Shown piece by piece: positions 42,885-50,747 of a stretch of 64,000 nt of DNA (the stretch's first letter is position 1; each line of letters opens with the position of its first letter). The notes under the pieces are model-generated. The model worked only from the letters and a program-made list of their open reading frames with translations. It ran no database searches and was not told where the DNA came from. Made by a program: the position numbers and the translations under genes. Source of the stretch: an uncultured Eubacteriales bacterium (GTDB taxonomy: Bacteria > Bacillota > Clostridia > Christensenellales > Aristaeellaceae); the NCBI GenBank assembly GCA_902800625.1, contig CADCFG010000003.1, positions 1-64,000 of the forward strand, written 5' to 3'.

Positions 42885-43010
42885 TTAGGAATGAGGAATT
42901 TGGAATGAGGAATTGTGGTAGAAATCCTTCGGATTTCTCTTGATTCAATCAAATCCCGGCAGGGATTTGCACCGCCATTCCTCATTTCTCATTCCTCATT
43001 CCTCATTCTC
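42882..43010. repeat. Heptad-flanked palindromic element, copy D
   Basis: The most compact complete copy: TTAGGAATGAGGAATTTGGAA and GAGGAATTG, hairpin GAAATCC-TTC-GGATTTC, 12-bp centre, hairpin CAAATCCC-GGCA-GGGATTTG, CACCGCC, then ATTCCTC/ATTTCTC heptads four times. It starts at the ackA stop codon. Confidence 0.92.
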
Positions 43011-43021
43011 CAAAAAATAAC

Positions 43022-43050
43022 TTGCCAATCGACACGCAAACGATTATAAT
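43022..43050 (+). promoter_or_regulatory. Promoter for yceD-rpmF
   Basis: TTGCCA and TATAAT with a 17-bp spacer, beginning 11 bp after repeat element D. Confidence 0.8.
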
Positions 43051-43073
43051 AGCAAAGGTTAGGGGGTATTGGG

Positions 43074-43586
43074 TTGGCACTGGATGTCGGCAAGGCATTG
43101 AAGAATCCCGGCCAGGTGTATCCGTTCCAGGCGAGCGTTGAGCTTCCTGAGATGGAGGTCCTGAGCGACCCGGTCCGCTTCGAGGGGATCGGCGTCGAGG
43201 GCGAATTCTTCTGCACCGGCGACCACCGCATCAGCCTGCGGGCGGATGTCAGCGCCACGGCGGTTTCCCGCTGTTCCCGATGCCTGGAACCCGTTCAAGT
43301 GCCTCTGAAGGCCTCGCTTGACGCCCTGTACGCCAAGGAGCTGGACCCGGACGACCCGGATCTGTACGCTTTCGAGGGCCACAGCCTGGCGCTGGAGGAC
43401 GCCGTAAAGGACGCGCTGCTGCTGGAATTGCCGCTGCAATTCTTCTGCAAGCCGTACTGCAAGGGCCTCTGCCCCGTCTGCGGCATCAACTTGAACAAAG
43501 GAACCTGCACATGCCAGGAGGGCAACGTTGTCACCGGCCCCTTTTCGGCATTGAAAGATTATGTGCTAAACAACGAGGAGGTGTAA
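43074..43586 (+). CDS. yceD: DUF177/YceD family protein
   Basis: A 170-aa protein linked to 23S rRNA accumulation and always found next to rpm[13 protein letters not shown] near 62 and the C-terminal [22 protein letters not shown] cysteine cluster are diagnostic. TTG start, with AGGGGG 8 nt upstream. It is 2 nt from rpmF, so co-translated. Confidence 0.92.
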   Translation: MALDVGKALKNPGQVYPFQASVELPEMEVLSDPVRFEGIGVEGEFFCTGDHRISLRADVSATAVSRCSRCLEPVQVPLKASLDALYAKELDPDDPDLYAFEGHSLALEDAVKDALLLELPLQFFCKPYCKGLCPVCGINLNKGTCTCQEGNVVTGPFSALKDYVLNNEEV

Positions 43587-43588
43587 CA

Positions 43589-43777
43589 ATGGCCACTCCC
43601 AAGGGAAAAGTCTCCAAGGCTAGAAGGAATTCTCGCCGCAGCGCTCATTGGAAGCTGTCTGTGCCGGGCATCGTGAAGTGCCCCCGCTGCGCCAAGATGA
43701 AGCTGAGCCACCGCGTGTGCAAGTTCTGCGGTTATTATGACGGCCAGGAGATCATCAAGGTAGAAGCCGCGAAGTAA
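43589..43777 (+). CDS. rpmF: 50S ribosomal protein L32
   Basis: A 62-aa ribosomal protein. [22 protein letters not shown] and the zinc-ribbon [18 protein letters not shown] (C-x2-C, C-x2-C) are intact, so this is the zinc-binding C+ form. GAGGAGG precedes the ATG. In many relatives plsX-fapR follow, but not here. Confidence 0.97.
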   Translation: MATPKGKVSKARRNSRRSAHWKLSVPGIVKCPRCAKMKLSHRVCKFCGYYDGQEIIKVEAAK

Positions 43778-43803
43778 TCGCAGCATGCCTGAATCGTTGA
43801 AAG

Positions 43804-43834
43804 CCCGTCCGGGTATCCGGACGGGTTGTTCGTC
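43804..43834 (+). terminator. Intrinsic terminator after rpmF
   Basis: CCCGTCCGG-GTAT-CCGGACGGG followed by TTGTTCGTCTTT, 26 nt after the stop. Confidence 0.88.
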
Positions 43835-43894
43835 TTTATTGCAGCGGGGGGACAGGCTCCCCCGCCGCGCACGATCAATGAGGTGAATACGACT

Positions 43895-44575
43895 ATGTTC
43901 CAAGGTTTTTCCCAGGCCACCGGCGACTTCCTCTGGAGCCTCGCCATGAACAACGACCGCACCTGGTTTATGGCCCACAAGCAGGAATACGAAGATGCGC
44001 TGAACACGCCCTTCCGCGCACTGGCCTTCGAGACGCTGGAAAAGATGCAGGCCGCCTTCCCCGACCAGGAGTTCCAGCTGCATATCGCCCGCATCTACCG
44101 GGATGCCCGCCGGCTGTTCGGCCGCGGGCCCTACAAGGACCACCTGTGGTTCTCCATCCAGAGCGGCGAGCGCCGCGCCATGGGGCCCATGTTCTGGTTC
44201 GAGCTGGGCGGCACGGGCTGGAGCTGCGGCTGCGGCAACTGGGAGGACTCCGCCGACGTGGGCGAGCACTGGCGCCAGCGCATCGACCGGGAGCCCAAGC
44301 GCTTTGAAAAGATCGTCAAGGGCATCGAGGCCCGCGGCCCCTTCACCCTCTATGGCCCGGTGTACAAGCGGCCCAAGGCCGACAGGGGCGAGCGGCTGAA
44401 CCCCTGGTACAACCGCAAGCACCTGTCCGTGGGCTACGAGCAGGGCTACGGCGGCGTGATGTACACCCCCGACCTGCCCGACGCCCTCGTGGACACCTTC
44501 ACCGCCCTGATGCCGCTGTTCCTGTTCCTCAAGGACGTGTGGAACGACGTGCTGATCGAGCGGGCGGGACGGTGA
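43895..44575 (+). CDS. DUF2461 family protein
   Basis: A 226-aa conserved protein of the DUF2461 (TIGR02453) family. FLWSLAMNNDRTWFMAHKQEYE at the N-terminus, HIARIYRDARRLFGRGPYKDHLWF near 65, and FWFELGGTGWSCGCG are family blocks. GAGGTG precedes the ATG. No catalytic function is established; it stands alone after the L32 terminator. Confidence 0.87.
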   Translation: MFQGFSQATGDFLWSLAMNNDRTWFMAHKQEYEDALNTPFRALAFETLEKMQAAFPDQEFQLHIARIYRDARRLFGRGPYKDHLWFSIQSGERRAMGPMFWFELGGTGWSCGCGNWEDSADVGEHWRQRIDREPKRFEKIVKGIEARGPFTLYGPVYKRPKADRGERLNPWYNRKHLSVGYEQGYGGVMYTPDLPDALVDTFTALMPLFLFLKDVWNDVLIERAGR

Positions 44576-44584
44576 ACGACATAT

Positions 44585-45376
44585 TTACTTCAGCCCTCCC
44601 TGCATCTCCCACTGTCCCAGGAAGTTCTCGATCTGTGCGCATCGAATCATCCCGGAGAATACCGCGCCCTTGTCGCCCGTGCTGGCGGCAAGGGCGCTTT
44701 GCATTTCAGACAGCGCGTCCAGCCGCCCGATCAGCCCCGCGCACAGGGCGTTGTCCGCCGCGCCGGGGATGCCGGAGAGCGTCCGGCTGGCCTCGGCGGC
44801 GTCCTGGGCCGCCAGGCCGCACAGCGTCCGCGCGCCGTCTGGCCGGATCTCGCCCCGGTCCAGCTGCAGGGCAACCTGTCCCAGCTGCCGGGTCTGCTCC
44901 CGCAGCAGCGCGTCCGCCGCGGCGATGGCGTCGATCTGCGCCTGGGGCGCGGTGATGCGCAGCTTCACGGAAGGCGCCTCCAGCCTGATCGCCTCAGCGG
45001 CCAGGCCCTCCTCCGAGGACAGCCGCCGGGCAATGCGCTGGGCGTCCTTCTCCGATTCGTACACCGCGCCCAGCACCCGCCAGGCTCCTTCCAGGTTTGT
45101 CACATACGCGCCTGCGCCCCGGCTGCCATAGGCCGAGGCCGCCAGCCGGGCCTCCTGGTCGCTGGCACACGACGCCATGCTGACGCACCAGCCCGTCAGT
45201 GGCTCGAACTCGATCTCCCTCGTCACCCGCGGCGCGGCGGCCATGCTTTCCACCACGTCCGGCTTCGACGCGTTCAGCGTCAGCACGTACACCACCAGCA
45301 TCGTCACGCACAGCGCCACCGACCAGGCCAGCGCCGTGGGTCGCTCCCTGCGCACCCGCACCGTATTCACCGCCAA
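44585..45376 (-). CDS. Membrane-anchored protein with SPOR-like region
   Basis: A 263-aa protein. A basic N-terminus, one membrane helix (LAWSVALCVTMLVVYVLTL, about 17-35) and an extracytoplasmic domain. Residues about 60-125 (WCVSMASCASDQEARLAASAYGSRGAGAYV, RVLGAVYESEKDAQRIARRL) resemble a SPOR-type peptidoglycan-binding repeat; the rest is helical. The TTG start at 45376 has GGGGGTGG upstream; TTG at 45394 is possible. Function unassigned. Confidence 0.72.
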   Translation of the reverse strand: MAVNTVRVRRERPTALAWSVALCVTMLVVYVLTLNASKPDVVESMAAAPRVTREIEFEPLTGWCVSMASCASDQEARLAASAYGSRGAGAYVTNLEGAWRVLGAVYESEKDAQRIARRLSSEEGLAAEAIRLEAPSVKLRITAPQAQIDAIAAADALLREQTRQLGQVALQLDRGEIRPDGARTLCGLAAQDAAEASRTLSGIPGAADNALCAGLIGRLDALSEMQSALAASTGDKGAVFSGMIRCAQIENFLGQWEMQGGLK

Positions 45377-45517
45377 AAAACCACCCCCGTGCAAGGATAA
45401 TATGCGCCCGTCCCTTTTCCTAATCTCCCCGCCCTTCCCCCTGTTGGCTCAACTGTGACACCCGTTCGCCTTTTTTATGAGAAAACCATGGATTGCGTAG
45501 GAATGAGCGCAAAAGCA

Positions 45518-45526
45518 TGGTATAAT
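45518..45526 (+). promoter_or_regulatory. Extended -10 promoter for the foldase gene
   Basis: TGGTATAAT with no clear -35, 37 nt before the start codon. Confidence 0.55.
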
Positions 45527-45563
45527 TATTCTGTAAATCTATCATTAGTGGGAGGACAACCCC

Positions 45564-47054
45564 ATGGCGAACAATAAATCGAGCGCGAATCGCGCGAACC
45601 CCCGCAGGCGCCGCAGGCCGGGCGGCGTGTCGCTGATGCTGGCCATCGTGCTGATCATCATCGCGCTGCTGATGGGCGGCCTGGCGGGCTACGCGGTGGC
45701 CAAGCGCACCAACCCCTACCTGCACGAGCTGCAGGCCACCAAGGACCGGGTGACGGAGCTGGAGAACACGCTGACGCTGATTGGCTATCCGGTGGACGAG
45801 GACATGGACCCCGACCAGTGGCTCTACGACAACAACCTGGAGGAAAACGCCCTGGCCGAGCTGGACGGCGACACCTGGGACGACGATACGGACGAGGACG
45901 TGTGGAGCGACGAGACGCTTCTGGACGGCACGCTGCCCGAGGACGGCGAGAGCGTGGTGGTGGCGGAATTCGACGGCGGACAGCTGATGAGCGACGAGGT
46001 CATCCCCGCCTACAACGACCAGCTGACCACCGCCATCTTCGCAGGGCACAGCGCCGACGAGGTGGCCGAGAGCACGCTGAACGCCGTGATGGAGCAGCTG
46101 GCGGGCGACAAGATCATCGCCGCCCAGGCCAGGGAGCTGGGCCTGACGGAGCTGACGGACGCGGACCTTGCGCAGATCAACGAGCAAGCCGCCGCAAACT
46201 ATGAGCAGCAGATCAACGACTACCTGGCCTTCGTGGGCGAGGGCGATCGGGACGCCGCCGTGCAGCAGCTGTCCGAGAACGGCATCACGCTGGAGTCCAT
46301 CACCGACCAGCTGAAGCAGAACTGGTGGAGCCAGAAGTTCTACGACCACACCGTCAAGGACGTGACCGTGACCGACGAAGAGGTCCAGGCCCGCTACGAC
46401 GCGCTGCTTGCCGAGCAGAAGGCGGACTTCGACGCCACGCCCGAGGACTTCGAGTACGCCCACCTGGCAGGCGGCGCCATCGTGTACCGCCCCGCGGACT
46501 ATCGCGCCGTGCGGGACATCCTGATCGCCTTCGACAGCGACGCCGACGCAGCCAGGGCCGAAGAGCTGCTGGGGCGCATGGACCTGCTCGACGGAGACGA
46601 ACAGGCGCTGGCCGAGGCCAAGGCCGAACTGGACACGCTGTTTGCGCCGCTGGAAAAGAAGGCGGATGAGGTCCAGCAGAAACTGGCGGACGGCGCAGCC
46701 TTTGCCGACCTGATGAACGAGTACGGCACCAGCGAGGCGCTGAAGGACGAGCCGCTGCGCTCCGAGGGCTTCTACATCACCGACGCCAGCTACGTCAACT
46801 CCGTGGAGTTCGTGGAGGGCAGCATGGTGCTGGAGCAGCCCGGCCAGGTTTCCGCACCCCTGCGCAGCGAATACGGCTTGCACCTGGTGGAGTATGTGGC
46901 CGACCTGACCCCCGGCGAAGTGCCGCTGGAGGAGGTCCGCGACGCCGTGGCCGCCGACGCGCTGAAGCAAAAGCAGGCCGAGTACTACGACCAGCAGCGC
47001 AAGGACCTGCTGGAAAAGGCCAACGTGAAGTACTATCCCGAGAGGCTGCACTGA
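45564..47054 (+). CDS. Membrane-anchored peptidyl-prolyl isomerase (SurA/PrsA-like foldase)
   Basis: A 496-aa extracytoplasmic foldase. Arg-rich N-terminus, one membrane helix (LMLAIVLIIIALLMGGLAGYAV, 24-45), a SurA-type N-terminal helical domain (VIPAYNDQLTTAIF ... ITDQLKQNWWSQKFYDHTVKDVTVTDEEVQARYD) and a parvulin domain from about 300 to 465 with ILIAFDSD, ADLMNEYGTSEAL, GQVSAPLRSEYGLHLVEYV. An acidic linker (residues 80-125) is unusual. GGGAGG precedes the ATG. Lacks a lipobox, unlike PrsA. Confidence 0.87.
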   Translation: MANNKSSANRANPRRRRRPGGVSLMLAIVLIIIALLMGGLAGYAVAKRTNPYLHELQATKDRVTELENTLTLIGYPVDEDMDPDQWLYDNNLEENALAELDGDTWDDDTDEDVWSDETLLDGTLPEDGESVVVAEFDGGQLMSDEVIPAYNDQLTTAIFAGHSADEVAESTLNAVMEQLAGDKIIAAQARELGLTELTDADLAQINEQAAANYEQQINDYLAFVGEGDRDAAVQQLSENGITLESITDQLKQNWWSQKFYDHTVKDVTVTDEEVQARYDALLAEQKADFDATPEDFEYAHLAGGAIVYRPADYRAVRDILIAFDSDADAARAEELLGRMDLLDGDEQALAEAKAELDTLFAPLEKKADEVQQKLADGAAFADLMNEYGTSEALKDEPLRSEGFYITDASYVNSVEFVEGSMVLEQPGQVSAPLRSEYGLHLVEYVADLTPGEVPLEEVRDAVAADALKQKQAEYYDQQRKDLLEKANVKYYPERLH

Positions 47055-47062
47055 GGCATATG

Positions 47063-47091
47063 AAAAAGAGGCTCGAAAGAGCCTCTTTTTT
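47063..47091. terminator. Bidirectional terminator
   Basis: AAAAAGAGGCTC-GAAA-GAGCCTCTTTTTT between convergent genes; strong on both strands. Confidence 0.95.
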
Positions 47092-47095
47092 ATCT

Positions 47096-47995
47096 TCAAG
47101 CGTTCTTCCACGCCTCGTACCACTTCGGTATGCTTCGCTCAAAGCCCTCGTAATCCTCCATCGCCAACCGGCAGCGGCGGGTCATGCCCGCGACGTCCGC
47201 CGCTCCGAAGGGCTCCGCCCAGGCGATGGAGAACAGCGAGGCGTGGGCCACGTAGACCGCCAGGACATCCCAGAAGTTCGGCGGCACGTCATCCCCGAAG
47301 TAGGCGTCGATCTGGCCGACGCAGTAGGGCACGCTGATCTCCCGTGCGAAGCTCTGCAGCTTGTAGAACTCCTCCCAGGGGTCGCCCACCTCCCAGCGGT
47401 TGAAGTCGATCACGCCGAGGGCGCCGTCCGCACGGTAAATGAGGTTGCCGGGGTGGAAGTCGCCGTGCTGGTACACCGGCGGCTCTTGCCAGATGCGGTC
47501 GATGTGCTCCCGCACGAAGCGGATCGCCGGCCCGTCGCCGCTCACCCGCACGCCCGAGGCCTCGTATCTGTCCAGCTGCCTGAGTTTTTTAGCCCGCTTG
47601 GTGTCAGTCGGCAGATCCCGCCCGTCCACCGGCAGGGCATGGATCCTGCGCAGGATATCCCCCGCCGCCCGGCCCAGCCGGTACTGTTCCGATTCGGAAA
47701 GCTCCGGCAGCACGGCCTCCAGGTCGCGCCCCTCCACCCAGCTGAGCAGCATATAGACGCCCTCTGCACACGTGCCGAAGTCCACGGGCCGGGACATGTC
47801 AAAGCCGAGGGCCGCGTACTTCGCGATGATCGCGTACTCCCTCCGCTTGGCCTCATATTTATCGGCGTCCGACAGCCGCAGCAGCAGCCGCTCCCCCGTA
47901 CAGGTCTTAACGATGTACTTCCGGTCTCTGGACCAGCCCTTTTTCAGCGGCTCCACCGACCGCCAGCGCTCGCTCCCCGGAATGCCCCGAAACAT
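47096..47995 (-). CDS. Phosphotransferase of the aminoglycoside/choline kinase fold
   Basis: A 299-aa APH-fold kinase. Brenner-type loop HGDFHPGN near 195 and VIDFNRWEVGDPWEE (metal Asp) near 210 are intact; KKGWSRDRKYIVKT and LRLSDADKYEAKRREY form the N-lobe. GGAGG is 4 nt before ATG at 47995. The family includes sugar, antibiotic and homoserine kinases; drug resistance should not be assumed. The tail EGFERSIPKWYEAWKNA is typical of uncharacterised Clostridia members. Confidence 0.87.
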   Translation of the reverse strand: MFRGIPGSERWRSVEPLKKGWSRDRKYIVKTCTGERLLLRLSDADKYEAKRREYAIIAKYAALGFDMSRPVDFGTCAEGVYMLLSWVEGRDLEAVLPELSESEQYRLGRAAGDILRRIHALPVDGRDLPTDTKRAKKLRQLDRYEASGVRVSGDGPAIRFVREHIDRIWQEPPVYQHGDFHPGNLIYRADGALGVIDFNRWEVGDPWEEFYKLQSFAREISVPYCVGQIDAYFGDDVPPNFWDVLAVYVAHASLFSIAWAEPFGAADVAGMTRRCRLAMEDYEGFERSIPKWYEAWKNA

Positions 47996-48010
47996 AATGC
48001 CTCCATAAAA

Positions 48011-48076
48011 TGAGAAATGGGGACGGTTCCTTATCTCATTTTCATTGTGTGTTACAGGAACCGTCCCCATTTTCGT
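48011..48076. repeat. Inverted pair with GAACCGTCCCC core
   Basis: AATGGGGACGGTTCC (48016-48030) and GGAACCGTCCCCATT (48057-48071) are perfect complements, and TGAGA/TCTCA arms surround the first. A TTTTCGTTTTT tail follows on the plus strand. Variant of the family at 19.8 and 38.8 kb; may work as a terminator of tsaD. Confidence 0.75.
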
Positions 48077-48080
48077 TTTT

Positions 48081-49157
48081 CTAACCTTCGATCATCCTCA
48101 GCGCCGGCACGGCGTTCAGGTCCAGGTCGGCCACCTCCCCGGCCATCAGCCGATAGAACGCGGCGGAGCCGATCATCACGGCGTTGTCGGTGCAGAGGCC
48201 CTTCGGCGGGATGAACACCCGCAGCCCTGCCTTTTCGCCCCGCCTTTGCAGCTCGCTTCGAAGCAGCGAATTCGCCGCCACGCCGCCGGCCACGGCGATG
48301 CGCTTCGCCCCGGTGTCCTTCGCGGCAGCCAGTGTCTTGTCCACCAGCAGGTCCACCACGCTCCTTCTGAATGAGGCGGCGAAGTTGGCGGCGTCGATCT
48401 CGACGCCCTGCTGGCGCAGGTGGTGCGCCTGGTTGATGACGGCGGTCTTGAGGCCGGAGAAGGAAAAGTCGTACTTCCCCTGGGTGTGGGGATGCGGGAA
48501 TTTGTAGGCGTGATCGTCGCCGCTGTCCGCCAGTTTGTCCAGCAGCGGCCCGCCCGGATAGGGGATGTCCAGCACCCGGGCCACCTTGTCGAAGGCCTCC
48601 CCCGCCGCGTCGTCGGTGGTCTGGCCGATCAGCTCATACTCGCCGTAGCGGGTCACGTTCAGGATGTGGCTGTGCCCGCCGGAGGCCACCAGACACACGA
48701 ACGGCGGCTGCAAATCCGGATGGGCAATGTAGTTGGCGGAGACGTGGCCCTCGATGTGGTTCACAGGGATCAGCGGCAGGTCGCGCCCATATGCCAGGGC
48801 CTTGGCCCAGCTGACGCCGGTGAGCAGCGCGCCTACCAGCCCCGGGCCGTAGGTGACGGCCACGGCGTCGATGGCGTCCAGGGTGATATGGGCCTCGGCC
48901 AGCGCCGCGTCCAGCAGCGGGTCGATGGCCTCCACGTGCATGCGGCTGGCGATTTCCGGCACCACGCCGCCGTACAGCGCGTGGGTGTCGATCTGGCTGG
49001 CGATGGCGTTGGCCAGCTGCTCGCGGCCATTGCGCACCACGGCGATGGCCGTCTCGTCACAGCTGGACTCCACCGACAGGATCAGCGCTTCTCCCCGAAG
49101 TCGAAGGTCTTGGGCCTTTGCGCGGACGCGCGCCGCGTAGCTCGATTGTCGTTCCAT
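48081..49157 (-). CDS. tsaD: tRNA N6-adenosine threonylcarbamoyltransferase
   Basis: Catalyses the last step of t6A37 formation in tRNAs. ILSVESSCDETAIAVVRNG, HIEGHVSANYI (metal-binding His pair), ASGGHSHI and GGVAANSLLR are intact. Beginning at ATG 49157 the protein has 358 aa with 24 extra N-terminal residues and overlaps the upstream gene by 76 bp. A CTG at 49085 would instead give the standard MILSVESSCDET start, with GGGGAG 5 nt upstream and a 4-bp CTGA overlap with the upstream stop. Partners TsaB/TsaE are not in the window. Confidence 0.95.
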   Translation of the reverse strand: MERQSSYAARVRAKAQDLRLRGEALILSVESSCDETAIAVVRNGREQLANAIASQIDTHALYGGVVPEIASRMHVEAIDPLLDAALAEAHITLDAIDAVAVTYGPGLVGALLTGVSWAKALAYGRDLPLIPVNHIEGHVSANYIAHPDLQPPFVCLVASGGHSHILNVTRYGEYELIGQTTDDAAGEAFDKVARVLDIPYPGGPLLDKLADSGDDHAYKFPHPHTQGKYDFSFSGLKTAVINQAHHLRQQGVEIDAANFAASFRRSVVDLLVDKTLAAAKDTGAKRIAVAGGVAANSLLRSELQRRGEKAGLRVFIPPKGLCTDNAVMIGSAAFYRLMAGEVADLDLNAVPALRMIEG

Positions 49158-49897
49158 TTGCTTGCCTCGTCTTGCTTGTTTTTCGGCCAGATGAAGGTGA
49201 TGAGCGTGGCCAGCGCCGGCACGGCGACCAGCGCCGCGAGCCCCCAAAGCCCGATGCGCAGCCCCATGCCCATGAACATGCTCTCGGGGCAGATGCGGAT
49301 CAGCAGGTCCGTGGCCGGGTCCAGCAGCCACAGGTCGTTGCTGAACAGCACCCGGTGGAAGAAGGTGAACGCGCCGCCAAAGTCGATGGCCGCCCAGATG
49401 CCGAACGCCCCCAGGGGAATGAGCAGCACCAGCGGCGCAAGCCACGCCGCCAGTCGGGCCCTGCGCCGGTTTTGCAGCAGGTACGCCCCGCCCACGATCA
49501 GCAGCACCGCCCAGGGGATCAGCCGGCTGCGCACCTTCCTGAGCAGCGCAAACAACCTGAAGCAGTCCGCCATGTGGGTCATTTCCTTTTCATTGAAGGC
49601 GGGCTGCACCGCGCCGCGCACCGGGATTTCGACGACCCCGTCGCCCTCGTTCAGCGCGGCCTCGTCCCCGGCCAGATAAGCGGCCAGGCGGCCGTCCAGC
49701 ATGCGCAGGTCGTCGTCGGATATGCCCGCGGCGCTGGCGGCGTCCATGGTCAGCCAGGCCTCCTGCTGCAATCTGTAGTACAGCTTTCCGTCCGTGCCCA
49801 CGGCGTGCAGCGCGCTGAGTATCGCTATCAGCATCAGCGCGACCAGGCCCAGGGTGAGGGCGATCGCGCCAAGGGTTTGTCGCTTGGATTGCATCAT
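49082..49897 (-). CDS. DUF1461/TIGR01906 family integral membrane protein
   Basis: A 271-aa membrane protein with about four helices (LGAIALTLGLVALMLIAILSAL; LIPWAVLLIVGGAYLL; LAAWLAPLVLLIPLGAFGIWAAI; LGLRIGLWGLAALVAVPALATL). The HMADCFRLF block before helix 2 fits DUF1461 proteins. The C-terminal tail is basic and polar. It is coupled to tsaD. Role unknown. Confidence 0.82.
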   Translation of the reverse strand: MMQSKRQTLGAIALTLGLVALMLIAILSALHAVGTDGKLYYRLQQEAWLTMDAASAAGISDDDLRMLDGRLAAYLAGDEAALNEGDGVVEIPVRGAVQPAFNEKEMTHMADCFRLFALLRKVRSRLIPWAVLLIVGGAYLLQNRRRARLAAWLAPLVLLIPLGAFGIWAAIDFGGAFTFFHRVLFSNDLWLLDPATDLLIRICPESMFMGMGLRIGLWGLAALVAVPALATLITFIWPKNKQDEASKWNDNRATRRASAQRPKTFDFGEKR

Positions 49898-49947
49898 GGG
49901 TGATTACCTGTCATTCAATGAATTGCCAATATTCTGTTGATACGCGC

Positions 49948-50496
49948 TTATGCTTCGCATCCGACTGAACCGTCAGCCAGGAATTCCTCCCGGGTCAATT
50001 CCAGATGGATGATCCCGTCCGCCGCTCCGGTCTCCCGAAAGCCGGCCGCCCTGTGTATGTAAAGCGAGGCCAGGCGGGTATCCTCAAAATCGTTGTGCAG
50101 GCGGGATATCCGATCCACCCTGAATGCGCGGTCCAGCAGCAGGTGAAGGCCCTGCCTGCCGTACCCTTTCCCTCTTTCCGGAGCGTAGATCACAATGCCC
50201 ATGTCCCACCAGTCCCGCTCCGGGTTGTGGTGAAAATTCACGTCCCCGACAAACGCTCCATCGCTCTTCCTTTGCAGGAAAGCATAGAATCGTTCAGGTT
50301 CCCTCCCAATCCATGACGCCTGTATTTCCAGCCACTCGGATTCCGGCTCGGGAATGCAGCCGTCCGGTGGAAACCACGGCGCATTATAAGCCATCGTCTC
50401 CGGGTCAGACAGCATTTTCACATAAAACCATCCATCCTCCGGACGGGGGATATACAGCTGTAAATCTCCGGCCATCTTTGCTTTGATTGCCTCCAT
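49948..50496 (-). CDS. GNAT family N-acetyltransferase
   Basis: A 182-aa acyl-CoA acetyltransferase. GDVNFHHNPERDWWDMGIVIYAPERGKGYGRQGLHLLLDRAF gives the acetyl-CoA motif A (ERGKGYGRQG), and SLYIHRAAGFRETG the motif B region. Start uncertain: ATG at 50496 (MEAIKAKMAG) lacks a good SD, and ATG at 50475 is another choice. The upstream sequence is a repeat element. Substrate unknown. Confidence 0.82.
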   Translation of the reverse strand: MEAIKAKMAGDLQLYIPRPEDGWFYVKMLSDPETMAYNAPWFPPDGCIPEPESEWLEIQASWIGREPERFYAFLQRKSDGAFVGDVNFHHNPERDWWDMGIVIYAPERGKGYGRQGLHLLLDRAFRVDRISRLHNDFEDTRLASLYIHRAAGFRETGAADGIIHLELTREEFLADGSVGCEA

Positions 50497-50545
50497 GAAT
50501 CCGGGTCGCGAGCGCTCGCATGGCTGCCCAAATGCCTGCCCCCGT

Positions 50546-50700
50546 TGGAGAAGGGTGGAGGGCGCAAGGAAAAGGACCTCATCCGTCATTTGCTTCGCGA
50601 ATGCCACCTACCGGGGGCTTACCAGCCCGTTCTCGCTGAAAACAGCACACTATGCTGTTTTCCGGGCGCTCGAACCCCCTAAAGGGGAAGGCACTGGAAG
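50546..50700. repeat. CTTCCCC/GTCGGATGAGG repeat, disrupted copy
   Basis: On the minus strand, TGCCTTCCCCTTTAGGGG and later AGGTGGCATTCGCGAAG ... GACGGATGAGGTCC follow the order of the copy at 38704, but about 70 bp intervene, including a hairpin GAAAACAGCA/TGCTGTTTTC. It lies between prfB and the GNAT gene. Confidence 0.65.
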
Positions 50701-50713
50701 CGCGACAACCGCT

Positions 50714-50747
50714 ATCCCTACTCCCTACTCCCTGTTCCCTCTCCTCA
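50714..50747 (-). repeat. Heptad array at the prfB stop codon
   Basis: TGA followed by GGAGAGG, GAACAGG, GAGTAGG, GAGTAGG. Only one arm is present; period is exactly 7. Confidence 0.85.

Noticed and set aside
47096..47995. An aminoglycoside resistance gene
   Set aside because: Only the general APH fold motifs are visible. Clostridia carry many such kinases of unrelated function, and there is no mobile element nearby.
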